Source of the DNA: Azorinus chamasolen
Taxonomy: Eukaryota > Mollusca > Bivalvia > Cardiida > Solecurtidae
DNA length: 64,000 bases
Assembly: GCA_963576725.1 (NCBI GenBank)
Contig: OY755243.1
Location: 72,748,106-72,812,105 of the forward strand
Reading direction: 5' to 3'
Position numbers and translations under genes: made by a program. Position 1 is the first letter of the stretch, and the number at the start of each line of letters is the position of its first letter. The notes beneath the pieces are model-generated. The model was not told the DNA's origin, did no database searches, and worked only from the letters and a program-made list of their open reading frames with translations. Below, piece by piece: positions 10,392 to 21,570 of the stretch.

Positions 10392-10746
10392 GTGACTTTT
10401 AAGCGTCATATGTAGTGTACACGTACTCTATCTATAAATAATGCAATTTATGACATCTTATAACCCTTGAAATAATGATGTATGATCCATTTGATGAAGA
10501 TCTCGCTGACAAAATAATACACCGTAAAGCGCATTTAGGAGTCAATAATAACAGTTAACATCGATATTCGCAGTTTTGATGTGTTTGTTTTCTAAAACAA
10601 GATATTATTTCCACATCGTCTTTTTGCATATCAGTTTGGAATCCGCCATTCATCGGGCGGTTCGGTCATTTTATATCCAAGTACACCCTCGTGGCGGTGG
10701 GCCCACAGTGATGATCAGTCACTGCGTGTTGGTTGATTGCTTTCAG

Positions 10747-10830
10747 CCACATCCTACCTGATGAGCCCACAGCCTACCTGATGAGCCCACAGCCTACCTG
10801 ATGAGCCCACAGCCTACCTGATGAGCGTCA
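10747..10830. repeat. 20-bp tandem repeat, about four copies
   Basis: The unit CCTACCTGATGAGCCCACAG is repeated almost without change. Confidence 0.85.
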
Positions 10831-10949
10831 GCAGTTTGATTGCTACCGGCTCTTGTCATCATGCTTCAGCCACAGCCAGCTTGAATCGCTTTCAACAGCT
10901 TGGCCAAGTCTCTACACAGCCTTCCCTCTATCCCTGCCAGTAGATCCGA

Positions 10950-12710
10950 CTGCTGTCACCAGTCGGCACGTGGAATGTGCACAGAGCACTCTTGCGCCAA
11001 CTTGTACGGGGAAAACCATGTACACAAGCCTTGTTGCTTGTAGAGGTCTAACAGCTCTGTGCATTTTGCTCTTTTCCTCTCGTAGGCCTCCTCGCGTCTT
11101 GTTTCCCTTGGTACTGTAAGCTCTACAACGATAAGGTTCTTCCCTGTATTGACCACATATTAATGTCTGGTCTCAGGGTGTCTGGACCATGTCTGGGAAC
11201 ACAAACCTCTTCCCAATATCAACCTGTTCCAACCTGCTGTGCCATCCAGGGTTGATTCTTTCTGTGGGTTCTGTCTCTTTCCAGAATCCCCCGGCTTGAT
11301 AAAGGCAATGTGTCCGCAGTGGGAGTGACTTCCTCATTCCTTCTTTCTCCCTTTCTCCAGTCAGTCAGTTTGCTCCTTGAGGACTGAGTCATGCCTCGAC
11401 ATGTATCTGCCTTGGGATAGTGCCGTAAACTGACAGCACATGCTCTAATGTGTCTGGTGTGTCGTAAAGCTGCACTTGGAGTCATCTGTGAGTCCCCATC
11501 TACATAGGTTCGCTGGAGATGGAAGGAGATCATAGACAGACCTGAGGAGAAATGACAGCCTCAGTGGCTCATACTTCCATATGTCTCCCCATGCGTACTT
11601 CCTCTCTGTAGTGTTCCACGTGGCCAATGTTCCCTATCATCCCATCTCTATCGCCCTAGCTTGTCTACCATTTTCTTCGGCTCGTCCGACTTCTGACTAG
11701 ATCATTGTCCGTCTCTCTAGCTGGTATGCCTTGCTCAACAATGCTGTTTGTGGCACCGATACCCTGGCGTCCAACAGCAGTCAATTCGACAATGTATTTC
11801 TGCTTGAATGAGCTCTCTGCCTGGTTCACAGTCTCAGTTGCTGACCATTTCCTGCCAAAAGTTAAACGTATAGTGATTCATTCCTGCCTCGCGCATGAGT
11901 TTGTCCGGAGAATCTCGTAGATTCACTACAAGTCTCGCTTTGGCTGCCTTGAACTCTTCTACCATTGAAGATAGTTGGAGCTGTAGTTTATTGCCCTTCC
12001 CATAGAGTCCAAAGCTCGGGAATACTTCAAGCCACTTTCTGAGGTATCGGCTGGTGATTCTCTCCAGTACTTCCATTGTAGTGGTGGCTACCTGATACAG
12101 CATCAATGGCCATATCAGCCTTGGGAATAAGGCGCGCTAGTAGAGTCAAGCTTTGAGCTTGTCTGTCAGTCCGCAGCGACCAATCCTCTTCAGACCGTCC
12201 ACTACATGGTACTCAAACTTCCTGACATTGTCCCGGACATGCAAGCTAGCATCAAACCACTTACCAATGCACTTTACTGGATCTCATCTTCATTTACGCG
12301 GAGCTTGAATCTATGTTATCTAGTCCCTTTTAATGATGAGAGACCTGAATTTGACTGCCTTGAAGTTCATTCTAGCCCATGAAGTGACACCTGTCAGGAC
12401 TGAGGACTGTTAGCATCCATCTAGCCTGGGTATGTGTTGTTGTTGTCAGGGTAAGGTCATCCATGAACCTCTGCTAGGTTGGAGATATCTCATCGACTCT
12501 GTATTTGATCCACGAGTCTCTGCCCGGGCGGCGTTGATCAGAAGGTCCGCCCCTGCTGAAGAGCACCACAGAAATAGTGCATCATGCTACTATTCCTTTC
12601 TCAAGCTTCTGTCATGTGGTCAACTGGTCGACAACAGTGAATCGGGGCTCGATTCTATCCAGATAGCCCGTGATGATTTTCCGGATATGACCGTCTGTAC
12701 ATGGTAATGC
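10950..12710 (-). pseudogene. Decayed reverse-transcriptase gene (FMDD type)
   Basis: On the minus strand, broken frames appear in order: an RT active-site segment RFMDDLT (DD codons 12456-12461); FKLRVNEDEIQ; a long piece at 11834-12106 with ERITSRYLRKWLEVF and NKLQLQLSS; a piece at 11445-11627 with YAWGDIW and VYDLLPSPANLCRWGL; and ELTVPRETRREEAYERKRAK at 10956-11156. Stops and frameshifts separate them. I recall this order from a recurrent invertebrate RT-containing repeat whose clade I cannot name. The stretch is GC-richer than its surroundings. It is non-functional. Confidence 0.7.
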
Positions 12711-12832
12711 AACTAAAACGACCGCGATTGTTTTTATAAAAAGCGGGCGATTAGCATGTGTGAAATCTATACTGAAACATTAAACTTTCGCATTTTAAGT
12801 GGGTTATTCCCATATCCAACTATTACATTTCA

Positions 12833-12915
12833 GTAACCCTTTAGTGCTGAATTTTCAAATGCACGTTTCCAAATTTCAAACAGTTCAAGCTTACCGTGAA
12901 TATTGCAGGGTTGTT
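12833..12915. mobile_element. H6 MITE, left half
   Basis: Similar to one end of H6 (GTGCTGAATTTTCAAATG, TTCAAACAGTTCAAGC, GTGAATATT). The other half lies at 14268-14345, so a 1.35-kb insertion seems to split the element. Confidence 0.55.
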
Positions 12916-14263
12916 TTTTTTAAACAAGAAAGCTATGCTGTTCCTGTATAGCTCACATTGTTAATAGGTATCGTGTGGTTTACTTATGTAACCGTCTGGA
13001 AAGATTTATACAAATCTGATAGAGGTGCGCCTACAAATCATTCATCTGATACCGGTAATTGCTTAAAATCCAGTCAATGGTTTAGGAGGAAATTTTAGAG
13101 AAGGGTTTGTTAAAATATAGTTTTAGCTTGTGTGACCTACACGTATGCAATGAACGGGAACGATGAATATAACCTTCATGGAGGGTCAAGTTAATTTCTG
13201 TGAATGTTGATTTTAATCCATTCAGTGGCTTAAATGTAGTTTACAGGAATTGTTAATTAAATTCTATTTTATCTCGTGTGAGCTACGTATGCAATCGACC
13301 ATATTGATTTTTATAACTTTTATTTTGGTTCACCTGATGATCATTTCTGTCAAATTTGGTCGAAATTCATTCGACAGTTTAGGAGGAGATGTCATTTAAA
13401 GGAATTGTTAATTAAAATATAGTTTTAGCTCGTGTTACCTACCTATTCACTGCACCGAAACGATTTACATAACATTCATGGACAGTCACCACAAGAGCAT
13501 TTCTGTGAAAGTTTGTTGAAAGCCTTTATCTGGTTTAGTAGAAGATGTCATTTAAAGAAATTATTGATAACATTTTTCATTAAGATCTATTTTAGCTCTT
13601 GTGGCCTACTTATGCAATCTATTGGATTGATTGATTTATATAACTATTTTAGAGGGACACCTGAAGATAATTTCTGGCAAAATTGGTTGAAATTCTTTAT
13701 CTATAGTTTGGGAGAAGATTTTATATAAAGAAATCACCCGTAAAAATATATTAGCTCCTTTGACCTACTTATGCATTGGACCGGAACGATTTATTAAACA
13801 GTTATTCAGGGGAACCTGTGAAAATTTCAGCGAAATTTTGTTGAAATATATTCAGCAGCTTAGTAGGAGATGTTTACAGAAATCATTCTCTAAAATCTAT
13901 TTTGTGACATACTGTACTTATCAACGTATCAACTGATACGATTTATATAACGTTTATGGAGGGTTACCTGAAAATAATTTCTGTGAAATTTGGTTCAAAT
14001 CCTATACATGTATGGTGTTTAGGAGATGTCATTTAAAGAAATTATTCTGTACAATCTGTTTTTAGCTTCTGTGACTTACTTATGCAATGGGCCGGAATAA
14101 TTTATTTAAAAAATCATGGCGGGTCACCTGCAGATCATTCCAATAGAATTTTGTGTAAATCCAGTAAATTTTGGAAATCCAGTCAGTGAGGATGTTATTT
14201 TAAGAAATTGTTGACGATGCACTACGCACGAAGAACAACACTTTGTGCCAGGTGAGCTAAAAA
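12916..14263 (-). repeat. AGCTC-type element with about 155-bp tandem units
   Basis: Roughly eight diverged copies of a unit of about 155 bp, each holding TTTTAGCTCGTGTGACCTAC, a TATGCAATGGACCGGAACGA-like block, and GGTTTAGGAGGAGATGTCAT. The minus-strand start reads TTTTTAGCTCACCTGGCACA, an end I associate with widespread bivalve repeats. No ORF is evident. Confidence 0.75.
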
Positions 14264-14267
14264 GAAA

Positions 14268-14345
14268 AGTGTAAAATGACAAATAGTGCAGTTTGATGAG
14301 AGGGTTGCTATAGGTCTACATTGTTTGCAAAGGGTATTAGTAACT
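14268..14345. mobile_element. H6 MITE, right half
   Basis: ACAAATAGTGCAGTTTGATG, GAGAGGGTTGCTATAGG, and GTCTACATTGTTTGC followed by AAAGGGTATTAGTAACT match the hairpin side of H6 at 26500-26607. Confidence 0.55.
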
Positions 14346-14392
14346 AGCTCCCAACACTGAAATGCTTAAACAAGCCACAATTCTGTTCCATT

Positions 14393-14700
14393 TTTAGCTC
14401 TTCTGTTTCGAAGAAAAGTCGAGCTATTGTGATCACTTGGTCGTAGGCGTTGGCGGTGTCGTCGTCGGCATACAAAAACTTTAATGTAGCTCATTACTCG
14501 TAAAGTATAAGAGGTATCAACATGAAATTTCATAGGTTAGTAGATCTCATTGAGGGGAAGGTCCCTACATAAGAACCATAAGAACTATTGATTTCAAAAT
14601 TTTGCAGTTATGGCCTTTTGTAGTTTTCAAAAATGTTTAATTTAGCTGGACAAGCAACAAATCAGACGAGCGTTGGTGCCGTACGCGGCTTTTGTTACAT
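14393..14700 (+). repeat. AGCTC-type dispersed repeat
   Basis: Begins TTTTTAGCTCTTCTGTTTCG with a short foldback (AGCTC...GAGCT), then TGTGATCACTTGGTCG and a GTCGTCGTCGGC block. It ends near GACGAGCGTTGGTGCCG. This is a common invertebrate repeat layout; the class is unresolved. Confidence 0.6.
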
Positions 14701-15085
14701 ACATGGATTTTAAAACGCGCCATTTATAGAGAAATATACAATACAAATATGGACAAGAAATTACCTTTAGATGGCAGATAATGATCATAGTGGATATGGG
14801 TATTCACCAGTGACCCTATTAGGTCTAGAATCGGACAGTTGACAGTTACATAGAAAACTTCATGTACCTGTACCCATATTACACTGTATACAAAATGTCG
14901 GTGACTCTAGAAGAAAGCATATCTATATAGGTGAATAGTTAAATAGATATGGTTAATCTGAGCCGTGACACTACCGTGTCATAAAGAATAAATAAATCCA
15001 AATAGTACTCACTGAGCCATGAACAACAGAAATATGATAACTTGTGTAACATAGGCAGTGTTTATTGTGAGTGCAAGTTGAACTA

Positions 15086-15215
15086 ACCCATTCCTTCATA
15101 TAAACGCGTTTTCACGCATTTGCAAAAATAATAGACTAAGCTCCAATAGGAGCCGCCTAATCAGGGTCTACTCTGTTTGCTTGTGAAATAATATAGATAT
15201 GATTTTACAGTTTCT
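15086..15215. mobile_element. H1 MITE, left part
   Basis: CCCATTCCTTCATATAAACG and a damaged hairpin (AGGAGCCGCCTAATCAGGG to CTCTGTTTGC). The left hairpin arm is shortened and no right end is visible. Confidence 0.6.
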
Positions 15216-15414
15216 ACCATGGACACACTTCCTATGTACATAAGTAAATACAGGTATCTGAGCCTGATTTATATATTACATACACGAACCACCTAAGCTA
15301 TAAAAACTTTAGTACTATTAGCACAAGATTTTTATAGACTTCAAGTTTTTTATAACATTATAAATACCAATATTTAACTCCTTAGTTTTTATCTCGGTCA
15401 TATTTCAAGCATGT

Positions 15415-15627
15415 TTAACCCATCCGCTGCCAATGCCGGATCTGCGATTACCTATGCAAACAGTTTGGATCCAGATGAGACGCCGAGTAACTCGGCGTCT
15501 CATCAGGATCCAAACTGTTTGTTACTGTTACTATGTGTTTGAAACAAAAATGAAGAAAATCAACAACAAAAATTGTAGCAGACGACAAAGTTAGCAGACG
15601 TCAGAGTTTTGGTAGCGAAAGAGTTAA
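15415..15627. mobile_element. H3 MITE, complete
   Basis: TTAACCCATCCGCTGCCAA at the left, and the right end read inversely as TTAACTCTTTCGCTACCAA. TTAA stands at each edge. The hairpin TTTGGATCCAGATGAGACGC...GCGTCTCATCAGGATCC is centred near 15492. Confidence 0.8.
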
Positions 15628-15776
15628 GCATGCACACTAGAATGTTTTGTCTAAGCAGATACTGTAGAATCATACTAATGTTATAATTATAAGCAAAATA
15701 GAAACACCACCTGATCAGATAGGGGCTGCCAGATCTTGGTCTACTTTTTGCTCGCACGTCTTGCACAGATAACGGA

Positions 15777-15944
15777 TTAAGTGAATGTTATTGAAATCGA
15801 TATTTGCCAACCCTAAGCGCGACCTGACTGTCATTTACAATCAGCTTAGATCCAGATGAGACACCGAGCAACTCGACGCCTCATCAGGATCTAAGATGTT
15901 TGATACTCTGTCAATAGTTTCGCAAAAGTTTTAGCGAATCTTAA
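15777..15944. mobile_element. H3-like MITE sharing a TTAA with H5
   Basis: GCTTAGATCCAGATGAGACA pairs with CTCATCAGGATCTAAGATG. The right edge TTAA (15941-15944) is also the left edge of the next element, so one probably inserted at the other's end. Confidence 0.6.
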
Positions 15945-16190
15945 CCCTTCGCTTGCTATTCACGTCAATATACATACCTGTAAATAGTGAAGACCCAGAT
16001 GAGACAGCTCCTGCAGGAGCTGTCTCATCAAGGTCTGCACTATTTACATGTTAATTGTGCAACCAGCGCACTCCACAGCAGTGATTGCACAGAGAAATAC
16101 TTGTACACAGTGAAGATATATGTAATTATACAACAGAGCATGGGTAAAGAAGGAGAAATGTATTTTAAAATTCAGCAAGAGAAAGGTTAA
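15941..16190. mobile_element. H5 MITE, complete
   Basis: TTAACCCTTCGCTTGC and GCAAGAGAAAGGTTAA ends. The hairpin GAAGACCCAGATGAGACAG...CTGTCTCATCAAGGTCTGC has the tip CTCCTGCAGGAG. It is 250 bp, the same as the inverted copy at 33097. Confidence 0.85.
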
Positions 16191-16283
16191 AAGAAAGCCA
16201 ATCGCGTGGCAAAGCAAAGTTTGAGCAGACATCGTTTTTTTCAGCCGGCCAAAGATTTATGGGTATATACTGGCTTATCCATT

Positions 16284-16533
16284 TTAACAATTTATCTCAT
16301 ATAAGCGCCTTTTTATGCATTTGCAAACAAAGCAGACCCAGATCAGACGGCTCCTATGTGAGCCGTCTGATCAGGGTCTGTTCTGTTTGATTTTGACATG
16401 ATATTGATCTGATTCTACAGTATTTGTCAAAGCAAACAGCATCCCTTGAAAAGTTTTTATTATAAAAATTGAGCTCATAAATATTCATGATGTCACTATT
16501 TCTTACATGAATATAGAACAGGGAAAGGATTAA
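16284..16533. mobile_element. H1 MITE, complete
   Basis: TTAACAATTTATCTCATA (left) and AACAGGGAAAGGATTAA (right). The hairpin has the tip CGGCTCCTATGTGAGCCG. Confidence 0.8.
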
Positions 16534-16626
16534 ACCTGCATATCATAGTGAACTCGACCAAATCTGTCTGACTGGACCAATCTAAGTATCAAATGAAAGT
16601 TTGTTTCCACAATAATTCATTATTTA

Positions 16627-16833
16627 CAATAAAACCCCTCTAAACCGGAATTCTAGTTGAGAAGAATTTAGATACTTATAGACAGGTGGCTGCTTAATGC
16701 AGGATGAAAGTCATGCAGAAAGCTCCTAGAGGAGGGCTTTCTGCATGACGTTTACCCTGCATTAAGCTACCGCCTGTCTCCAAGACCGATATTTATACTA
16801 AATTTAACTTCCTGTTTAGATGGGGTTTTACTG
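16627..16833. mobile_element. P-A pogo-like MITE, complete
   Basis: CAATAAAACCCCTCTAAACC at the left and GATGGGGTTTTACTG at the right, with TA flanks. The core hairpin GCTTAATGCAGGATGAAAG has an AGAGGAGGG tip. Confidence 0.8.
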
Positions 16834-16971
16834 TATATGACTTTTGGGCACTAATTTGTGAATCAAATGGTAATTTTAGGAGCCATCTGATCTGAATCTA
16901 CATTGATTGCCTGTATCCCTCATAAGGGGTACCGAGTATAAATACTCATATGAATTTATAACATTTACCTT

Positions 16972-17215
16972 TTAACCCTTTTCATCATATGAACACAAAT
17001 TCTAGCATTTTTAAACAGACCCAGATCAGAGGCTCCTGCAAGGACCGTCTGATCAGGGTATGTTCTGTTTGCTAATGGAAGTTAATAGATCTGTTTCTTT
17101 AGTTTCTAAAATGGCTACAATGTTCCACCTTCCATATTTCATTATAACTATTTTGTCCATGAATATTCAGTAGGTATTGGCATTTGGACTAAATATAGAA
17201 CAGAGAAAGTGTTAA
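16972..17215. mobile_element. H1 MITE, complete
   Basis: TTAACCCTTTTCATCATATG and GAGAAAGTGTTAA ends. The left hairpin arm is shortened to AAACAGACCCAGATCAGA. Confidence 0.75.
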
Positions 17216-17250
17216 ACGTCTAGGACTGCACTGGTTGTCTATATCCCTCT

Positions 17251-17487
17251 TTAACCCATTCCCTCATATTGACGATTTTTGACGACTCTGTAAAATTCAC
17301 TTTGTGAAACCATTGTGATAAATAGAGCATTTGCTCCTATAGGAGCAAATGCTCCATTTATCACAATTGTTTCAAACTACAAAATGCTAGAAGTTTCCTT
17401 TCCTCTAGTTAATGCTCCCTTTCAGTAGATCAGTAGATTTATTCAAGGAGGTTGTATCTAAAAATAACCTATGAGGTAATGGGTTAA
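17251..17487. mobile_element. H4 MITE, complete
   Basis: TTAACCCATTCCCTCATATT to ATGAGGTAATGGGTTAA. The long palindrome TGATAAATAGAGCATTTGCT is centred near 17341. Reverse orientation relative to the copy at 9109. Confidence 0.85.
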
Positions 17488-17539
17488 GGGCTTCAGGTAT
17501 ACATACTAATAGGAACTTGTAACATTTACTATTTAATGC

Positions 17540-18561
17540 TTTAGGCCTGTTGGTAAGAACTGTGTTTGACCTTTGCGTACATATGAAGCTATCGGTAAGA
17601 TCTATGTTTGACCTTTGCATACATATGAAGCTATCGGTAAGAACTGCGTATACATAAAGCTATCGGTAAGAACTGTTTGACCTTTGTGTATACATCAGGC
17701 TATCGGTAAGAACTATGTTTGACCTTTGTGTATACATCAGGCTATCGGTAAGAACCGTGTTTGACCTTAATACAGGATTGTCTGTACTTGATTTATATCA
17801 TTTATATTTTGTTTGCTTCCTGTAAAGGAAATGTATATTTCTCGCTACAATCTTAAAATTATGTATGTACTGTAGGCTAAAGAACATTCTTGTAATGTTT
17901 AATGCTGAAATAAAATGTATTGTATTGTATTGTATACATCAGGCTATCGGTAAGAACTGTGTTTGACCTTTGTGTATACATCAGGCTATCGGTAAGAACC
18001 GTGTTTGACCTTTGTGTATACATCAGGCTATCGGTAAGAACTGTGTTTGACCTTTGTGTATACATCAGGCTATCGGTAAGAACTGTGTTTGACCTTTGTG
18101 TATACATCAGGCTATCGGTAAGAACCATGTTTGACCTTAATACAGGATTGTCTGTACTTGATTTATATCATTTATATTTTGTTTGCTTCCTGTAAAGGAA
18201 ATGTATATTTCTCGCTACAATCTTAAAATTATGTATGTACTGTAGGCTAAAGAACATTCTTGTAATGTTTAATGCTGAAATAAAATGTATTGTATTGTAT
18301 TGTATACATCAGGCTATCGGTAAGAACTGTGTTTGACCTTTGTGTATACATCAGGCTATCGGTAAGAACCGTGTTTGACCTTTGTGTATACATCAGGCTA
18401 TCGGTAAGAACTGTGTTTGACCTTTGTGTATACATCAGGCTATCGGTAAGAACTGTGTTTGACCTTTGTGTATACATCAGGCTATCGGTAAGAACCGTGT
18501 TTGACCTTTGTGTATACATCAGGCTATCGGTAAGAACTGTGTTTGACCTTTGGGTATTCAT
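17540..18561. repeat. 42-bp minisatellite with 370-bp higher-order unit
   Basis: The unit TGTATACATCAGGCTATCGG then TAAGAACTGTGTTTGACCTT plus TG repeats exactly every 42 bp. Two blocks of about 165 bp, with LINE-tail character (17769-17935 and 18139-18305), are embedded 370 bp apart. Because 42 is a multiple of three, both strands stay open as 14-residue peptide repeats; these are not genes. Confidence 0.9.
17769..17935 (+). mobile_element. LINE 3' tail inside the minisatellite
   Basis: AT-rich sequence ending GCTGAAATAAAATGTATTG and (TGTAT)n, repeated almost identically at 18139-18305. The polyadenylation-like AATAAA plus pentamer tail is LINE-like. Confidence 0.6.
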
Positions 18562-18565
18562 AAGG

Positions 18566-18697
18566 CTATAAGGTGAAAGTAAAACAGAACGCTCCTATAG
18601 GAGCGTTCTGTTTAACATTCACCTTGCTTTAAGCAACCACCTGCCTTTAACACCAAAAACTTGATGTAATTTAGTGGCCGTTATAGAGAGGTTTTAC
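18566..18697. mobile_element. Pogo-like MITE, left part missing
   Basis: GAACGCTCCTATAGGAGCGTTC hairpin tip (18587-18608), right arm CTTTAAGCAACCACCTGCC and TATAGAGAGGTTTTACTG. The left arm is cut short where the minisatellite ends. Confidence 0.65.
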
Positions 18698-18849
18698 TGT
18701 ATATGGTTTGTTATCGCTTGTACATGTGTCATTGATTGTGTTTATAAATATTGTCAACTTTGTATATCGAATAGTTGTGCATGGAAACAGAGGATGATAC
18801 TTATCGTAAAAACATTCTTAACCCAACGTTCAAATTAGTATCAATGCCG

Positions 18850-19002
18850 ACCTGTCAGATAGTGGGCAGCTTAATGCAGGATGGAAGTTATGCAGAAAGC
18901 CCCCCAAAGGAGCTTTCTGTACGACGTTTATCCTGCATTAAGTAGTAACCTGCCTAAAAACTAAATTCTTCTTTCTTAAACGCCAGTTTAGAGGAGGTTT
19001 AA
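18850..19002. mobile_element. P-A MITE core and right end
   Basis: GGCAGCTTAATGCAGGATGG pairs with ATCCTGCATTAAGTAG. The right terminal repeat is GCCAGTTTAGAGGAGG, mutated at the end. It lies 60 bp from gene B exon 2. Confidence 0.65.
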
Positions 19003-19061
19003 TGAAAATGCATGCATTATTAGTATTTCAAGATTTTCCATTATATTGGACTAAAACTTAC

Positions 19062-19719
19062 CATTGTCACAAGCCACACTTAACGATCGATCGCCTCGAA
19101 TGTAGGTCATGCCATTTGACCGGACGGGAATCACATACAATTTGGTTTCATGGTCGGATGAGTTTATATAACATGGGAACATTTTTTCACAGAATATGTC
19201 CCTTTCCTTCGTAGTTCCAAAGTTGCGTGCCCGCACCATTTCTTTGTCCCATTGTGAAATTGGAACCAGTACGCGTCTAAATAAAACAACGCCCATCTCT
19301 TTAATTCGGAGCCAGCCAACTAAAGAATATTTCCGCTTTATACCTATGATCTCTATTGGGCCAAATGACATCAACATTACTTTGGACGCCCATGTATCAT
19401 CGTACACAACAACGTCATCTGGTGATACGGGCACTTCAAATTTCACAACCATAGGTAGTGGCATTTGTGAAGCGATGTCCGCGAGTGTGTATAATTTCTC
19501 GTCATCTATTGCGGTGAAATTAACAATAGTGCCACTTTTAAACCAAAACCGTTTTTCACTCTCACCAGTGCACTCTAAAAAGGTCGCATCTTTGCCCTGA
19601 ACACGTTTCCGTACATCAAGAGTCGTTCCCCTTGGAACTGTTATACTGGCCCCTGTGTTAGGCTCTGTGGCTGAGGTATCGATCTCCACCCTTACATAAC
19701 GAGGAAGATTTTCCAACAC
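19062..19719 (-). CDS. Gene B exon 2 (GAREM-like CABIT, second part)
   Basis: A 658-bp exon from acceptor TTCTATTTTAG (phase 0) to donor GTAAGT (phase 1). It encodes residues 128-346, beginning VLENLPRYVRVEID. It is the clear paralogue of gene A exon 2: both share LPRYVxVE, GTTL, VNFTAI-DEK, LPxVxxF, PxDVxxYDDxWA and GPxEIIG. It forms the second half of the all-beta CABIT fold by comparison with GAREM/THEMIS proteins. The exon has no stop or frameshift, so the gene looks intact here. Confidence 0.8.
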
Positions 19720-19959
19720 CTAAAATAGAAACTGTGATAAGGATCATGGTCTTCATTGATATCACCAGCAGCTATAATATGACATTAGGTGAACATTTTT
19801 CGTTTGCACCAATTATAGATAAAACGCAACCCGCTCATGTGTAGGCACGCACTAGTCAGTTTTAAAGGTTCTAGATCTACTGTACATTTGTGTAATGAAT
19901 ATTCAAATACATGAAGTGCCTTTCGCCAAAGCGCACCCCTTTCAGATCCATGACGTAAC

Positions 19960-20520
19960 TTTTATCATAGCGCACCCCATTTCATATCCCTGAAGTAATT
20001 GTATCATAGCGCTTCCTATTTCATATCCCTTATCATAGCGCACCTCTTTAATACCCCTGAAGTACATTTTATCATAACGCACCCCCTTTCAGATCCATGA
20101 CGTAACTTTTATCATTGCGCATCCCATTCCATATCCCTGAAGTAATTTTATCATAGCGCATCCCATTTCATATCCCTGGTGTACATTTTATCATAGCGTA
20201 CCCCTTTAATATCCCTGATGTACATTTTAGCCTAGCGCACGCCCTTTCATATCCCCGAAGGACATTTTATCATAGAGCACCATTTTTCAAAGCCATGAAG
20301 TAACTTTTATCATCGCGCATTCCATTCCATATCCCTAAAGTTACTTCATCATAGCGCATCCCATTTCATATTCCTGAAGGACTTTCTATAATAGTGCATC
20401 CCTTTCATACCCCCAGAAGCAGATTTTATAGCGCACCCCCTTTCATATCCCTGAAGTACATTTTATCATAGTACACCCTTTCATACCATTTCCCAGAAAC
20501 ACATTTTATCATAAACCACC
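19960..20520. repeat. Degenerate minisatellite, about 40-bp unit (first part)
   Basis: About 13 diverged copies of TTTCATATCCCTGAAGTACA plus TTTTATCATAGCGCACCCC. It resumes at 20998 after the foldback element. It lies in gene B intron 1. Confidence 0.85.
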
Positions 20521-20524
20521 CACG

Positions 20525-20991
20525 GGTACCAGGCGCGTGACCAATTCATTAATACTATTGACAAACATCTTCAAATACGTTTAGACATCATACTTTGATA
20601 GAAAAAAAGTTTTGAAAAAACATTTTTCGAATAGTTTAATTCTATATAAAGGTATGTAACTAAATGGTCCAAAACGGCAGAACAATTGCACCAACTACAT
20701 TCCACGTCTTGTTACGACGTCACTTTACGCTCGATTTCAATCAAATAAGAATCAATGCACGTGGAATTGTCCATTCTAAATACACACCGTTGATGGCCGA
20801 TCATAGGCATGTGTCGGTAGCGACTCGGTCGACTAAAGCTAAGTTGGAGTTAATCGTCTCAGTACAGTAATCTTTTCGGCCTATTATCGGCCATCAATGG
20901 TGTGTATTTCAAAGACTTGACATTTCCGATGTCAAAACGTATTGAAGATATTTATCAGTAGTATTTTTGAAATGTTCACGCGCCTGGTACC
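20525..20991. mobile_element. 467-bp foldback element
   Basis: A perfect 16-bp terminal inverted repeat GGTACCAGGCGCGTGA, with imperfect pairing extending inward (CTTCAAATACGTTTAGACAT against its partner). A second inner pair is AAATACACACCGTTGATGGC and its complement. It interrupts the surrounding minisatellite. No convincing target duplication and no significant ORF. Confidence 0.75.
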
Positions 20992-20997
20992 TGTGAA

Positions 20998-21165
20998 ACC
21001 ACCGTCCTTCAAATCCATGAAGTACCTTCATCATAGAGCATCTTTCATATCCCTGAAATACATGTTACGATAGTGCATTCCCTGTTCTTTTTATTACAGC
21101 CCCTGAAGTAAATTTATCAGAGCGCAGTCCCGTTCACTTCCCCCAAGGAACGCTTCATAACATAA
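20998..21165. repeat. Degenerate minisatellite, second part
   Basis: CATGAAGTACCTTCATCATA, ATATCCCTGAAATACATG and related units continue the array broken at 20524. Confidence 0.7.
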
Positions 21166-21189
21166 CTCATGTGCTGTATTACGGTCTAT

Positions 21190-21570
21190 AATATTTAGGC
21201 CGATGCCTTTATTAATCCCCATCAGGCAACGCCGAAGGGGGCTATATGTTTGCACTCCGTCCGTCTGTTAGTCACACTTCGGTTTTCCGGACTGTTTCTT
21301 AACTCTTGCAGTTAATGAGGTGATATCTGGTATGTAGCTTTGTTATAATGAGTTACAAGTCAAGTTGGAACTTTGTTACGTTTCGTTGATTTTTTTTTCA
21401 CGGAATTAACCGCTGAACTTAGGAATTTTCAGGAAAAGGATTAGGTTTTCCGGACTTTTTTTCTAAACCCTAGCAGATATTGAAGTGATATTTGGTATGT
21501 AGCTTAATTATTATAAGTTAGAGATCAAGTTTGAGTTGTGTTACGCTACGTTGAATTTTCACGGAATTAC
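21190..21570. repeat. Dispersed repeat with internal duplication
   Basis: CGCCGAAGGGGGCTATATG, a GTCCGTCTGTTAGTCACAC block, and the GGTTTTCCGGAC...GTGATAT-TGGTATGTAGCTT segment occurring twice (21283 and 21449). A common invertebrate repeat style; no gene. Confidence 0.55.

Noticed and set aside
13985..14005. GGTTCAAATCC as a tRNA B-box
   Set aside because: It is one copy of a 155-bp tandem unit; no A-box at proper spacing and no cloverleaf.
17540..18561. CRISPR-like regularly spaced repeats
   Set aside because: Contiguous 42-bp tandem units with no spacers, in a eukaryotic genome.
17877..18571. Long open frames with 14-residue repeats on both strands
   Set aside because: Produced by a 42-bp tandem unit that is a multiple of three; identical openness on both strands argues against coding.
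20664..20870. 68-codon frame MVQNGRTIAPTT...
   Set aside because: Lies inside a foldback element and overlaps its inner inverted repeat; no recognisable domain.
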